DNA of 64,000 bases from Acanthaster planci (Eukaryota > Echinodermata > Asteroidea > Valvatida > Acanthasteridae): contig NW_019091546.1 of the NCBI RefSeq assembly GCF_001949145.1, positions 167,708 to 231,707 of the forward strand, given 5' to 3'. Made by a program: the position numbers and the translations under genes. The notes below the pieces were generated by a model. It ran no database searches and was not told the DNA's origin. It was given only the letters and a program-made list of their open reading frames with translations. Each line of letters opens with the position of its first letter. Positions within the stretch are counted from its first letter, which is position 1. Positions 1 through 13,461 of this stretch are shown here, one piece after another.

Positions 1-867
1 CCATGGATGGCCCAGGAACACGCCCATTAATAGGTATTGCCATTGTAGATTTGCAAGACCCTTTGGCACCCATTGTTTGATATCGTGTGGCATCTTCACA
101 TATGTGCATTGCAGTGCACCATGATGAACAGGTTTAACACATCAAGAACAAGAGAGCGAGAAAAAAAACCCTGCACAATAATAATTTGTTTCCGCCCGAT
201 TAGCCGAACGCTGCAAGTGTTGTTAAGGCTGGCCCCAGGCTCCAGTGAATGGTCCAGCCCTGCAGTGCATGGGGACAAATGTGTGCGTAAAACTCAACGT
301 AATCCCCTCGTCTGCTCTGAAAGACAGGCCAGGGCCTTTTATTTCCACGGTGTCCTGTGCAGCCGGTGACAATAGTCTTAAACCGTCCCATTGTTGGCCC
401 AGGTGTAGTTTCTCACGATTGTTACCCGGACATTGTTGCAATTGTGCATCTATGCGACCTTCAGTGGCACTGGAATTCTCTAGAATGTGCACCATAAACC
501 AGGATACACATGCTGTGTTGTAAAATTACAAAATAATCCATGAACATGGTTCATATAGAGCAGAGTTTCTGAAGGAAAAACTAAATTTACAGAAAATAAT
601 TTCAGAGTGGCGATATGTTGAAGTTAAAAAAGTATAAATTTAGCTGTGAGAAAATGACAATAGAAGGACACACTTTTCACAAAAATAATGTTATGAAGAA
701 TATTAGGATTGTAGTTTTAACACAGAGTGCCCTGGCGCTGGACAACAAAAAGAATCCAATCAGATCACATTACTGAATTATTCATCAGTAGATTTATAGT
801 AAATGTCCAATGACCTCTTTTTTCCCCACAAATTTGAAATGGCATTAGCATTTCACTTTAATTCCAG

Positions 868-1234
868 TAGGGCTGTGCCAGTGATTCAAATATTTGGATA
901 TTCAGTTGATAATTTAATACTCCGAAATTAACTGTTTTTGAAATCTAGTATTCAGAGATGAAAATCAACAAAACAAGCAAGGGAAAGAGTTGTTTTGTTT
1001 CAAAACTACTTCCTAAAGGCTTAGTTTAAGCTGTTGCGAGAAGACTTTAAGGAAGTGAATGCTTGCAGTGGACCAAACAAGCAGGCTAAGAATTCCTGTT
1101 CTGAGTTTTTTCTTCTTTACTTTTGTATAAGAATGTATATATTTTGTTTCTGCTTTTGTTGGTATATTCAAATAAATATTGAATGGATAAGGTGAAATAT
1201 TTAGGCATTCAATCAATCAAATTGTCTCAGCCTA
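868..1234. repeat. hAT-like MITE, copy 1 of the TAGGGCTG family
   Basis: Starts TAGGGCTGTGCCAGTGATTC and ends in the degenerate inverse CTCAGCCTA. The inner sequence is AT-rich with repeated ATTCAAATATTTG-like words. The same termini bound the better preserved copy at 51201-51675. The flanks AATTCCAG and AATTTCTA match at 5 of 8 positions, a plausible decayed 8-bp target duplication. It encodes nothing. Confidence 0.6.
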
Positions 1235-1979
1235 AATTTCTAAGCGTCACTTACAAACCAAAGTCAGGCAGACAGTGCTCTTAAAAAAGTAGTAAGAAGT
1301 CTGTGCATGCAATAACTGCAGTAATGAGCAAAGATTTTATGAGTTGATTTGATGACTGTCTAGAGTTTGTATTTGTACTGAAATATCCTGGAAGACACCA
1401 TCTTTAAAGAGAGATACTGAGAATGCAATTTTGTCTAAAATGGGTGAACCAAAGGAAGAGATCTCCCACTGTTTACAGGAAGAATTTTTTTCTGTCTCCT
1501 TGTCTGTCTCTTCACACCTAAAGCGCACAAACATGATTAAGTCCGGCGAGGTTTTTCTCTGTCTGTTTTGGTCGGTAAATATTAGGAATTTCATTCCTGG
1601 CAATTGCCCCCTGAGGAATTCAATCATCCTAACTGAATTTACGGCTCCCAAAAGAATGACCAATTCCAGTCTATTTTCTCGTAGCTTGAATTACTGTATT
1701 TCACAAAGTGGCTGTCCACGAACCCGTTGTTTTGCGAGTGTGAGAGTGCATGCATGTGTGTGTGTCTTTTCAAGCCCTGTGGTGCGTTGCAGGATACAAA
1801 AAAAGGCCTGCACTTTGGGTGACAAAATGCAATTTTAGTAATTTTGTTTGATTGGAGGCAATGGCATGATGTCGTCGGGGACGGCCATTGTTGGGCGGAC
1901 CGTAATCACTGAATGGCGTTTGCCACATGATGTTGCCGGTATTGTCTGGCCTGAATGAGATGGGTTAGGCTAGATAAAA

Positions 1980-2340
1980 GGAGAGTATAGCTACTGCTTA
2001 GGAGGATGGCAAAGGAAGCAGAGAGAAAGGGATGGGGGAAAAAAAGATGCAATCTACAGAACGGAGGGATGCAGGAGGAGTGGATGAATTAAGAAAGTTT
2101 GGAGCCAGACATGGACATATTTTGTGAAAAGGGATGCCCCGAGAATGAGAGGATGGGGTTGATTTGTGATGGTTCAGCTGTAAAAAGGAAGGAGGTGAGA
2201 TGACCAGACAAAGGATGAGATGCTTTGATGAGAGTGAGGCAAGATGGGTAAATAAGAAAAATTGATGGATATAGAAACGGACAAGCATTGATAGTGGGTA
2301 CACTCAAGTCCGGTCCACACTTTGTGTAAAAGGGGAGGGG
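1980..2340 (+). other. Purine-rich strand-asymmetric stretch
   Basis: About 350 bp in which the plus strand is dominated by A and G (many GGAGG, GAGAG and AAAAGGAAGG words) inside the Onecut intron. Short open frames on the minus strand here are Ser/Pro/Leu-rich, as expected from reading a pyrimidine tract, and are not genes. Confidence 0.5.
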
Positions 2341-4909
2341 AAGTTAATTCAGTGTCGTGAAAGGTTCGCGGTGAAATTTGCTGAAAGTTGAGACTATTCA
2401 ACTCTGGCAAATTCACGTCCGAAAGACTTCCCTTGGTGGATCAAATGCACATTGGCATTTGCACCGCGAGTGTGACGTGTCTCATGATGACTTGGTACTT
2501 TTTTGTGTAATTGTTTCACCGTATGAAGAACTGCATCCCTGTAAAATGGGGGTTACATGGTTGAGAACTTGAAGATGTGGTACATATTTTGTGGCTAAAA
2601 AGTGAAGGTGATTGACTCCTTAGAAAATACCCACATTATTGTGTTTAATTGCTACGCAATTCTGTTGCAGAGTCTTATCTGTAAGGGAACTGGATAAAAC
2701 GTTGACAATTAATAAATCTGACCGTTGAGATAGTGGGTAAAATAAGCTGTCAACTCAGTGGAAAAAGAGGTAACGAGCCTAATTTGTTTGGCTATATAGA
2801 GTCAGATGCACACTACAAACTACAAGACAGTCTATAACTGTTGACTGTTCTTGCTAACTGCATAACTGCAGTTGTCCTGCTGGATTTGCCTACTATTTCA
2901 ACTGAGATTTTCTGGACCATGACATTAAAGAAGTGTGCATATTCACGTGCAGTTTGTCTTATTTTAAATAAAGGAAGGACTTTCTTGCAGTGGGGTAGCG
3001 AAGGCATTTTTTTGGACGGGGTGTTGTGCCAGACTCAATTGGTCGACTTGGAACTTGTTAGCCAACCTCGTGTAAAATTCCCACAGTGATCTGTGGTATG
3101 CTACATTTCATTCTTAAGGGGAAATGCTGTCGGCCAACGTATATTGTTTATGTACTAATTTTGCATTCATTTGCTGACCGGAGCTCTATTAGCCAACTGG
3201 AATCACTTTTCAGAAAAGTAGGATTAGCAAAAAGGTTTTTAGTGGAAGGAAAGTTGATTGGAATGTGATATCTTTCAAGACCTGAATTGAAGTAGAAAAG
3301 TGAGTAACTGGGGTGGAGGCAGTCGAAAGGTGGGGGGAAAAAAACAGGAAACACGAGCACACCTAGGGGTTGCATTAGGAATGTGCAAGCTAGGCAAAGG
3401 GACCGGCAATGTATACCATCAAAGATGCACTAAATGCTTAATTTTCCATGCCCCACCATCCGACAAACATTTGCCTTTCTAATAACACGGAGCGGCTCTA
3501 GTGCAGTGCCCGGTGGTCATGTGGCTGTGTTGGCGCACGGCCTCGCGACCAATCCTGGGCCCCCATCCATTACCTTGCCCAAACACGGGCGATGTCATCC
3601 AGCCCCGGCCGCCAGTCGCTTGTGTACACAACAGAGGGGTGCGGGGGTATTTAAAGAAAGAAACAAGAGAAAGCAAAGGAAAAAAAAAAGATTAGGAGAG
3701 GCTTGCCGAGCCTCTGCAAAAATCTGCCCATGTTCTTGGGGTAGCGTGCTGGCTGTTGCACGCTTGGACCTGTTTGAAGTGAAACGTGAACTTCTAAAAC
3801 ACGGTCATTCAAAGAGAGTGGGGGGGCATTTAATGTGATGCTGTTTGCCCACAGTGAGCTCGCAATCGCCGAGTCTCACCCCAACACAGCCGCTGTTTAA
3901 ATACTTTGATTCTGCACATGCTTAAATGATAAGTCATCGCAGGGTGTATCTACACAAATAATCTCTAAAATGGCCGAGTGTAGGCGTTGGACTTTGCCTT
4001 ATTTGCCTGGGGTATTTCCCCTTCAGGTTTTCTTGCTTACAGCTAGCGACGATTGCCTGAAGGGTCTGGGACCGGCCTTCGCGCTGAGTGTTAATGTAGG
4101 TCAGGGAACACCACTTACTGGTGTTTGTCTAAAAAATTGGAGTAAATTGATTACTGGGCGATTCTGAAAACCAGATTAGTGTTTTTAGGGGGGGATTGTT
4201 GGTGGTAGCTAGTGGAGGAGGAGAGGAGAGCATCAAGTACGTGCTTCATTTCATGATGCGGTTGGTGTCTTACTGGTCTGTGATGTAATGAAATTTGATG
4301 TGTTTGTTGACTCAGGAGGGGGAATCTCCTAGCTCATGTGGGAGCATTAGGTGAAACACTTTTAGCAAGATGAATCTTTGAAACATTGTACCTTCTTTGA
4401 CCACTGCATGGTTTTTCCGAACAGTTCTAACTTTACTTTGGCATTTCATCATCTTACTACAGAATTGTGTCAGTTGTCAAAGGGAATCTTTTTCACTTCA
4501 TTCTGTGGAACAAGTGATTGAGTTAATTTTAGAGACTGTGTAAGTAGAAATTGTGCCCTGGCCAGCACTGCATTTCTTTTTTAAATTCTTTTTGGTGTTC
4601 ATTTGAAAAGTTGGAGAGAGATTGTGGTCCCAACAATGGCTATGGTACAGGTATAGGCCTGTCTGGGTGTAGTTCCCAATATCTTCAGAGCAAGAGCAGA
4701 CATGTACATGTATGGCAGCGCCACAAGTATTGGGACATGGATGTGTCCTCAAAAGATGTTGAGTCCTCACAATATAGTCACTGCACAACACATGTGTTGT
4801 CCCCACACTGACGGAACTAGAACCCTGTGTTTATGTTGTACATCACCACCGCACTGATGGGCCCTAGCTCTAACGAAGTTTCATTCTCCATCTCTCTCTC
4901 TTTTTGCAG

Positions 4910-5244
4910 CTTGCAAGAAAAAGGAAGAGGACGCCAAGGTGACGCAGCCCCAGAACCACATCAAGAAGCCCCGGCTGGTCTTCACGGACATCCAGCGCCG
5001 GACGCTGCACGCCATCTTCAAGGAGACCAAGCGGCCCACCAAGGAGATGCAGGTCACCATCGCCCAGCAGCTGGGGCTGGAGCTGAGCACTGTCAGCAAC
5101 TTCTTCATGAATGCCCGGCGGCGCTCACTGGACAAGTGGCAGGACGAGATGGGCAACAGCACCCATGGCAATGCCAATGGCAACGGGGGCTGCGGAACCA
5201 ACACACCCACGACGATCACCCCCAAGAGCGAATTTAAGGCCTAG
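4910..5244 (+). CDS. onecut: Onecut/HNF6 family transcription factor, last coding exon (homeodomain)
   Basis: Terminal exon of a Onecut gene, a nuclear DNA-binding factor with one CUT domain and a divergent homeodomain, used in endoderm, neural and ciliary-band programmes in deuterostomes. The acceptor TTTTTGCAG precedes 4910. Two bases complete a codon and the exon then reads CKKKEEDAK, equivalent to the linker after the CUT domain. The complete homeodomain follows (about 4969-5145), with RLVFTDIQRRTL, KRPTKEMQ, QLGLELSTVSNFF and MNARRRSLDKW. Phe at homeodomain position 48 and Met at 50 are the Onecut hallmark. The tail is Gly/Asn/Thr-rich and stops at 5242-5244. The CUT domain and N-terminus lie upstream of the window. 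The family is certain; I cannot tell whether the genome has paralogues. Confidence 0.96.
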
Positions 5245-8200
5245 GTGTTAGAATGCATACTCATCACTCTTACGATCTCTTCTCATCATAGGAGTCAGGA
5301 AATACATGTTGCACAAGTTTGGAAGCTTGGGACACCATAGTTGACGCGATAATACCAAAAGTATTCCAACTGTTTGAATATCCAGTAACCACTGCGTGCT
5401 AGAGTTAAGTTGAAAGACTGATGATTGATCTATACTATTGTGAGATTCAGCTGCTATTTTAGGATACAAATTTCTGAACTTACAATGCATTTGGCTGAGC
5501 ATTCAGGGTGAAGGTTCATTGCAGACAAGTTGAGCCCCTCCCCCCAAAAAGACAGCTCTGGGACCAATTCATGGGTCTGACAAGAACGGTAAACAAGCAA
5601 GTTTGCTTTTGCAGAAAGAAATTGCCCTTATACAAAACAGTAACAAACAAAAATACATCACATGACATTGTAGTTGAAAACCAGCCTAGCTCTTATTTTA
5701 ATATTTACGCACACTTCACAAAATCTGTGTGTGCTTTGGAGTGTGGGTCCTTCTTTTGTGGGTGCCAATGGCTTTCTGGATTTTTTTCAGTGACTGGAAG
5801 GTAGCATTCATAATCCTAATAATCATAATTCATAAAGCGGGGGGCGGAAGGGGGGTGGGGATAAAGGTCTTTGCTCTTGTATGTCTGATTTTTCCACACT
5901 TGGCAGATATGTCGTATTATCTATTCATCAAATTCACCTGTGCATTGAGCATTTCTGTAGGAAAACTTTATTTTTTATTGGCCGATCGTCTCAGAAAATT
6001 GGCCATTTATGCGAATTCCAGGTCCAACTTTCATGTAGATGGTCTCAAATTGATTGTAAGACATTCCTTGAAAAATACTTGAAGGTTCAACCTCAAAAAA
6101 AAGGGCATTGCAGTGACACATTTGAGAGGATGGGTGGATTCTGTCCCCTTACCCAGGCTCTTGCAGGGTTGAGGACTTTGCACAGAGCTTGAGAGATGAC
6201 CAAACCCAAACTTAATAAATTTCCTCAATCACTTTACTAACAACACTATTCTAAGCAACCCCCCTGCCTGATTGGTCAGGTGATCAGGAATTCCTGCCAA
6301 ACAGATCACTGGTTTCCAATCCATTCCCTGGTAATCAAGCAATTCTGAATTTCTTAGGTACATGTAAATACAATATCTCAGGAAAGATGTACATTATATT
6401 CTTGTACAGGAGAATACAAGTGGATGTTCCTGTGGTTACAGAACAGTTCACACTTAAATGTTAATGTGAAGTTACAGTGGTCTACTTGAGTTGTTGTGGT
6501 ATAAATAGCAAATGTCCTTTAAAAAGGCAAATGTTTTTGAAAGCAAACATCTTTCTCAGTTACGCTGCTTACAGTCTCCGCAGAAACGTTTTTCTTCGTG
6601 CATCTGGGAGTAGGGGCTGAATTTTCACAGACTTGCCCAAAACTCACCAAAGATGCCTGACGGTGGAAAATTCTTTCATTCTGTTGGTAACATTTTGCTA
6701 AACGGTCAGAGTGTACCAGTATTCTAAAGGACCTTCCCCAAAAAGTGCCGCTTAGGCTACCCAAGTTTAATTTTGCTTTATGGAAGACATACATGGATGT
6801 CCCAACTTGAGCAACATTCTCTGTGTAGACATGGTAATATGGTAATGACCAAACTTTGTTCAACATCACTGTATTCCAGGCAAATCCAGGTAAATTATCA
6901 AACATAAATATAACAAAAAACTTCTCCTGTTGTGACCAACTCACCATGGGAGCAGGTGCACTTTTTCAGGCTGGGTTGTTTGTAGGTGCACGGTGTCAAT
7001 TGACAGAGAAACTGCAATAAGTTCGTAATGCATTTTCTACCTCCTTTCAATAATCTTTTACTTTCATTCATAGCGGAACATCTGGTAAAGAGGTTTCACT
7101 TTTCTTTCTTTTTCCTAAGAATTTTATGAGTTCATCAACGGAGTGGCAATATGACAGTTGTTTGTTCACTGCTTTAGTGCAGTGATCTACGTGTGTGCTT
7201 TTGTTCGTCTGTGGACAAGCTATGATCATGATTTCTTAAACATTCCATAAAGCTTTAGACTGTTGTCCAGGTCATAGGTGACATTGTGTATATTTTTGCC
7301 GTATTTAAGCACATAATTTATTACAGTTTTAACGTTAAAAGTCCGACCATATCTCTACCGAGTATCTAGCAGTTGGCATCCGATGTTTGCTATGCTGAAA
7401 CCTGACCCAAATCATAAAAGTAACAAAGAAACAAGCAAAAAAAAAATCTCTGGATCACTTGGGAACTCTGTTTTTGTTGATTTTACAGTTCTGTGCTGCA
7501 GTTTGCGTACTTAAATATAGGTGTGGTGAAAGTTTGTGTAGATACATGTATTTTGGAAAAAGAAAAGTAATTTATTTGTAAAGACACGAAAATTGTAATA
7601 CCAAAGTGAAAATGAAGGATGGAGAGACATTAACTTGTCCATGTTTAAATTTAGCTTGTTTTATGACATGGAAATTTTTTCATGTAACTATTTCACGATT
7701 TTAGTGTATTCTTTCACCAGTAAGTATAAACACTTTAATAATCTGCGGCCAGCATACTTATGACATGACCTTAGGAGAGTTATACATGTGTATGGTTACT
7801 CCTCATTTAAAAGTCTGTAAAGGTATATGCATTTTTAGTTTGCGTTTAATTTAGCCTTTTGATTAAGAGTTTGATTTGTGTTTAGACAACAATTTCTCCA
7901 ATTCTAAGAATTGGTGTAGAATGCACATTTACACTTAAAACTTTTTTAAAATTGAATTTCACATTTCAAAATGTGTTTTTATTTTGTCAATTTAGTCTGC
8001 TTTTCATTTATTCATTCATAATTCATTAATTTTTGTATCATGCATGGGGATCTGTGCACTGGCCAGTGGCTATTTTTACGGTCTGGTGAGCTCGATGTGT
8101 GGTTGGAAAAGTTGATAGAACTGTAGACTCATGTAATGCCATCATGACAAGTTCTGAAATGTCAGCCTCGAATGGGGTAGTGGCTGCCAAGCAAATAGGC

Positions 8201-10500
8201 TGAGTGGTATGCTCCTGGAGTCAGAAGATCTTCATTAAGGGAAGCTTTATAGTGGTATATTCATAGCCTGTACTACGATATCAATTTAGCCACACCCACT
8301 ACAGAGGGTGTCCTTTACCAGCCCTTATGTCGATATAGGGCAAAGGGAGCCGGGATAGCAATTGGAAAGTGCATGACATTTTTTAAACTGGTTTTTACAC
8401 TTCCAGGTACGTACTTCAAACTTCACCCAGGTATATTGCCAAATTTTGTAGCTAGGATTTTGTTCGGGGCAAAATGTTTCATATGTGTAAGAATTACCAA
8501 TCTGTTTGCTGAGGATTGTTTTTGATTTGAATTGGCAATGCTGGTTGTGAACCAGGATTGAGAATTTCTTCCAGCTTCATCAAGAGGCTTATGTCTGTTT
8601 CATATTGAAGTATGGGGAGGCGATGTTAATACAGTAGTGGCGTGTGCCGAATTCTCCCTACCTACAAGTTGTTGGTACAAAATGCAGCTTTCAAATTAGT
8701 CACAGGAATGCATTGAACCTGTGATGACTTTCATTACAAAGCCAACCTTTTTGGTCCCTGGAATTGTAATTATTTGGTTGTACAGAGTTTGAACTGAAAT
8801 TTGAAGACACATTTCGGAAACTTTTTACTATTGTGTGCGTTTGTTTGTGCAATACAACCTCTTGTAAATACACACGAACGAGCAAGTTTGGTCAAGAACG
8901 ACTGGCCAACTGATGGTTGAAATAAGACATACATTGCATCTGAATGCAAATATCAGTGCAAATGGACAAGTTCCTGGCAAACTATGGTCTGATGTTATGA
9001 CAGTGATCAGGGTCCTGGTTCCCTGCGCCACTTGTGATATATACATATACATGTATTGAGAACCATGCAGCAGTAGCCCTGGGTTATCATGTATTGTCCC
9101 AAAATACTCAACTACTTGTTAAACTAGATCATTTAACTTGCAGACGTTTAAGCCATCCCGATCTTGGTCAACTGCAGTTCTTGACTGAGCTTGCTCGGTG
9201 TTTTAGAAGCCTGACGTGGTGTGTGATTGGTCAACTGTTGTGAATATTTAATTAGGAATTTTGAACCTAGTAAATTTGACCTTGGGACATCAGACCCAGT
9301 GTTCGGTTTTTTGCTAAGGATCTGCTATTTTTCGTTTGTTTTTCTAAATTATTTTGGTAGTTTATTTTCTTGGAAAGTTATGGTCACGGTGTACATTTTT
9401 TGCTGTGCAATGCTTCAGTACATTATGACGTGTAGTACTTAAGTTGGGAGCTCACAAAGAAATAGAAAACTAGAGAGGTTTCAAAGTTACGGCTAGTACA
9501 GACTAGAAACAAGTCTATTTTAGAAGCTACTTATAAGGTGAAATCCTACCGTGGGTCTTTCATATTTGAATGTAATTTCAGTCAACACTCTGTTAAGTTC
9601 ACTTCTTTAGATAAGTGAATACATTCTTGTCTTTAGGGTATTTTTGAGTTCTCATGAGGCCAATACAATATTAACGTGTAAGATGTCCAGATTTTTGCAC
9701 ATTTTGTTATGGCTGGATTCAGTTTCCAAACATAAATATGACTTTGCATTGTTGAACCTGTAAGCATTCCTGGCTTTTGTTTTCATAAGCATGAAGGGTA
9801 TGCATAACTTGCCTCTATCATGCCCCATACTTTTGTAATAACATCAACCTCAACCAGCTTCCCTTTATATTAAAATGACATTACATTTAAATTTACTTCT
9901 TGGTGGACCATTGCGTGGGATTGCTCTCTTTGAACTTCTCAAGTTGGTTTTAACACTAGTTGCAAGATCCGATTTGTTTGGGCAATTGTGTACGAAAGTC
10001 TATATTATAAGTTTTTGGTAAACCCACAACTAGGCACACAGATAGCGGTAACCCTGTTAAGTTTGGAACTTTCCTATCCCTGGTGACCTGTGGTCTGGTC
10101 GTTTACACAAGCATTGTTGACAAAAGAAATGTGGTTAGCCACATCCGCAAGACAATCAGAGAACATAGGATTATGGGCTGATCACGTGACAGGATCACAG
10201 TGACCCACCTGACATAAGATTGGATAAAGCGAGGTGACAATCAGCCAATAAAAACTTTAAATTCAGTATTCTTGTACTTACATGGCAGTTTAGACCAGTA
10301 AGTATTCATCCCCACATTTCCTTTTTTTGTTCCAAATCGAACGTTAAGTTAAGCACTGGGTGCAAACAAGTCAAAATGTAAACCATCTGGGGTTTGTGTA
10401 CACTTTACAATGTAACATTTTACGATAGTGTAATCTGTATATGAAAAGCGGAGATGTTAATTATATATAAATACCGTTTGAAATAAAACTTTAAAGGGTC
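5245..10500 (+). other. Probable long 3' UTR of Onecut
   Basis: AT-rich sequence after the Onecut stop with no supportable ORF. AATAAA signals lie at 6214-6219 and 10482-10487, so short and long 3' ends are possible. A let-7 seed match CTACCTC (7037-7043) and a miR-9 7mer ACCAAAG (7600-7606) lie between them. Vertebrate ONECUT genes have very long miRNA-regulated 3' UTRs. That the transcript extends this far is inference; part of the stretch may be intergenic. Confidence 0.45.
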
Positions 10501-10799
10501 TTTATGTCTGGAAAGATAGTTTCAGTGCTTTATTATTTGTTCTCAAGATTACCATGGGTACTTCAGTTCACCCAGCCATAGATTTTAATTCTCTTATCCA
10601 AGACAACCGCAAGGTGCCGTTGTGTCTGACTTATTACATGTCAAACCATAAAATCGCTGTTATGTTAATATAAAAAGTTGACGAACACCAGCAACTGTCT
10701 TAAATTGCTGATAGAATTAAAGGGGTTTGTTCTGAATGCAGTTTGAAATAGCATCCAATTGATATCTTGTGGCTTTCCAAGTTAAAAATGAATTGGTTT

Positions 10800-10990
10800 A
10801 TTTGCTCGAACGATTTAAAATTAAAAAGCAGACCAGACTTCGTGAAGCTCGTGGATAAATCAAAATGTGCAGCCACTTTCTATGATAAATTGCGGCAGTT
10901 CCATTCGTGAATTTAATTAATGCCATCTGCATCGACATTAATTTTCACGACGAGGATTAGGATCTATTTATAGGCCTAGTGATACGCGAT
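10800..10990. promoter_or_regulatory. Candidate cis-regulatory block (homeodomain, GATA, E-box, Otx-like sites)
   Basis: A compact run with an inverted pair AATTAATG ... CATTAATT (about 10914-10944) around CATCTG, plus GATAAAT and GATAAATTG words and an Otx-like GGATTA just after. Site clustering is the only evidence; conservation cannot be tested here. Confidence 0.25.
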
Positions 10991-13461
10991 CCTTGGCGGG
11001 TTTTTAGTGGTTTTGCAATAATATGAATGACAGCAGTAATAATACCAGCGATGATGGGAGAAGGTTCGGTCAAGGTCCCCGGGAAGTAGCGGGCTTTGCC
11101 AAGCGTGCAGGTGCACTGAGTGAAAGACTCGATCACCCCGAGCCGGGCTCGCTTCCTCCCCGCCCGGCATGGCCGAGAGCGTGATGAATGCTATACGTGT
11201 TATGTGCGGTTAGAGGAGCTTTTTCCACCTGTCTCTGCGTGAAGATGGGCATTTGGGATGAGACTTCCGAAAAGGGGGGGGGGGATATCTTGGAATGGTC
11301 GAGACGAGACGTGTGCGAGTTTAGAGGGGTGCGCGTGGATGGGTCGCTGGGAACGAAGTGGGTGCTCCGAGGGGCGGGTGAACCTAGAGTTGGATTGTAG
11401 TTAAGCATTTATTCACAGTGCTAGAGATGACCGAACACATAGAACTATTATCTGTGAAGGTTGTATGGGTAAATCGTGGAGTTTCTAAGCAACGGTATTT
11501 GAAAGACTTGCGTTGAAAGACAGTAAGCCGGACATGGGCAAAGTGATGACATAAAAACCGTTTTTCATCAAGAAAGATGTCCCCATTTGCTCCTTGATAA
11601 CGAGATCCAGAGGCTCAGTTGGGTCTGGACGAAATATAATGTATATTGAATTATTCCAAGGCGACTTTGGAAAGGAAAACGATTGGGAAATAGGCCAACG
11701 CGTACGGCCCTTTCTTCTCAGTTTTGACCCCCATAACAGCTTCCTTTTTCAACGTACTGAGGGCGCTACTCGACATATGCATGCTTACACCATTGGCTGA
11801 GTTCGGGCGGCATGTTCCCGTCTGTTCACGAACAGTTCTATTTGTTGTTCGTGGGTCGGCCGCTCGAACGCCGGGAACAAACAACCGGTTATCGCTGGTA
11901 GTTAGTGACAAGCAACATATATGCAACATGGTGGTGTCCATGTAGGCTACTTTATTCGAGAGTTAATGTTTGGATGGGTTGAATTCTTTTCAAGAACAGG
12001 AACATTCATTTCTGTGTTACGGAAAACAATTAATGTTAATTTTGCAAAACTCCCCATTGTCTGTGGCATTGGAAGCCATCTCTCTACTTTTTGCAGCTGT
12101 TCAAAAATCAAAATCTCACGAGCTTTTCCGTGTGTTCCTGTACAACTCTGACGAGGAGGTGGTGTGTGATCCGAGTACAGTGTTCTTGAGTCGTGTTTTC
12201 GCAGTTCGAGCGCGAGAACAAGAAACCCGTGTCAAGAACGGACGGCCCAAACTCGATCATTGTGACACGGTCGTGCATTATACCACCGTTCAAAACTTTC
12301 TGGCTTTGCTTTGTACATTTGCGACGCGCTCTGTGAGAATGAGTGACGTCTCCAGAGCCACTTCTGAGTTAAAGGTCTTTGAAAGAATCTTGCACAGTGT
12401 TTAAGCAATAGGAATCCTCAACATTTTAACATTTATACAACGTCCATTTTCATTGTACCAAACCGAGTGACACATCGAAAGAAAGAGTTCAAATTCCTCA
12501 ATCTAACACAAAGTAAAACTCAAACGTAGCTCTGGAGACTTGTGACTAATTTTTACAGAGCGGGTCACATTTACAGGAGGCATTTTTTTTATCACACAAC
12601 ATTCTCGGGATTGTCCATGCACATGTACTTTCCTATGAGAATGTTTTTAATTGCCAGTACTGGAAAAGAGACTAGGCCTATGCTTTACGCATCGTAGAAG
12701 TTTCCACTGTTTAAATACCGGACTTAGCTTCCAAGCCATGATTATGACCTTTATTTTAAATTGTGTTTCCCCAGCGTGTTGTGCAAAAAAGTCGCTTCCA
12801 GGACGCTCACGGGCGGCTTCCGGGGGGTGTTGCACGGGGAAAATTCACTGGGGGACATGCACTCATCAGCAACGAACCGATAAACCATTAACATTCGATG
12901 CAGGTAAATTCAAACATTTTTTTTCGAGCAAACTGGTAATTTTCACCCATTTCGTGTTTTTCATCTCAGTCGCTTGCTTTCTTTTCCTTTTTCAGTTGTT
13001 CGGGGGGGGGGCGCCCTCTCCCTGCGACGACCATGGTGATACGATTTTATACCCTTCTGGTATATGAATTATTGTTCTGACAACTTCTGGAAACTGAGGT
13101 TTCCTGTCTTACCGACATCCTCTTAATTGCTGGCCAAAGCTAGTCAGCAGAGGTGCAACCTAAAAACGCGAATCTAGGAACAATGTTCGAAGTCATTTTC
13201 TAGAATCGCACAATTAATACATTGGAGGGAGAGAGCTTCATCAACACTTGAAGGGCCAGGTTTATTTCACACCATCTCACCGCCGGTGGGTGGGGGATTA
13301 CGCTCCCAAACACTCCCAATGCCTGATCTTGCATGTAAAGACACTAGCACAAACTGAATGCAAAGTTTCAACTCAATTCGAGATATGATTTTGCTATTAC
13401 GGTCATTTGAAGTTCACCGGCTCACGTGTGTGGCGTCGACCCTGTGTGAATGGGCCTTTCA

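Larger units (their letters stand above)
1..4909 (+). other. Onecut intron (3' part), no coding exon seen
   Basis: Non-coding stretch that ends in a polypyrimidine tract and acceptor (TCTCTCTCTTTTTGCAG) directly before the homeodomain exon, so it is the 3' part of the last Onecut intron. None of its open frames looks like a conserved protein. It holds a hAT-like MITE (868-1234) and a purine-rich stretch (about 1980-2340), described separately. The upstream exon with the CUT domain is not in the window. Confidence 0.8.

Noticed and set aside
6519-6947. 142-codon open frame on the minus strand downstream of Onecut
   Set aside because: Composition is unremarkable, it has no known motif, and it lies in the probable Onecut 3' UTR.
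11080-11400. GC-rich patch as a CpG-island promoter
   Set aside because: No exon with a donor follows on either strand and no gene starts nearby; GC content alone is not enough.
11970-12404. 144-codon open frame in the intergenic region
   Set aside because: No recognisable domain, no neighbouring exons in phase, starts at a non-conserved site. Weak terminal inverted similarity near 11799 and 12257 suggests it overlaps a repeat.
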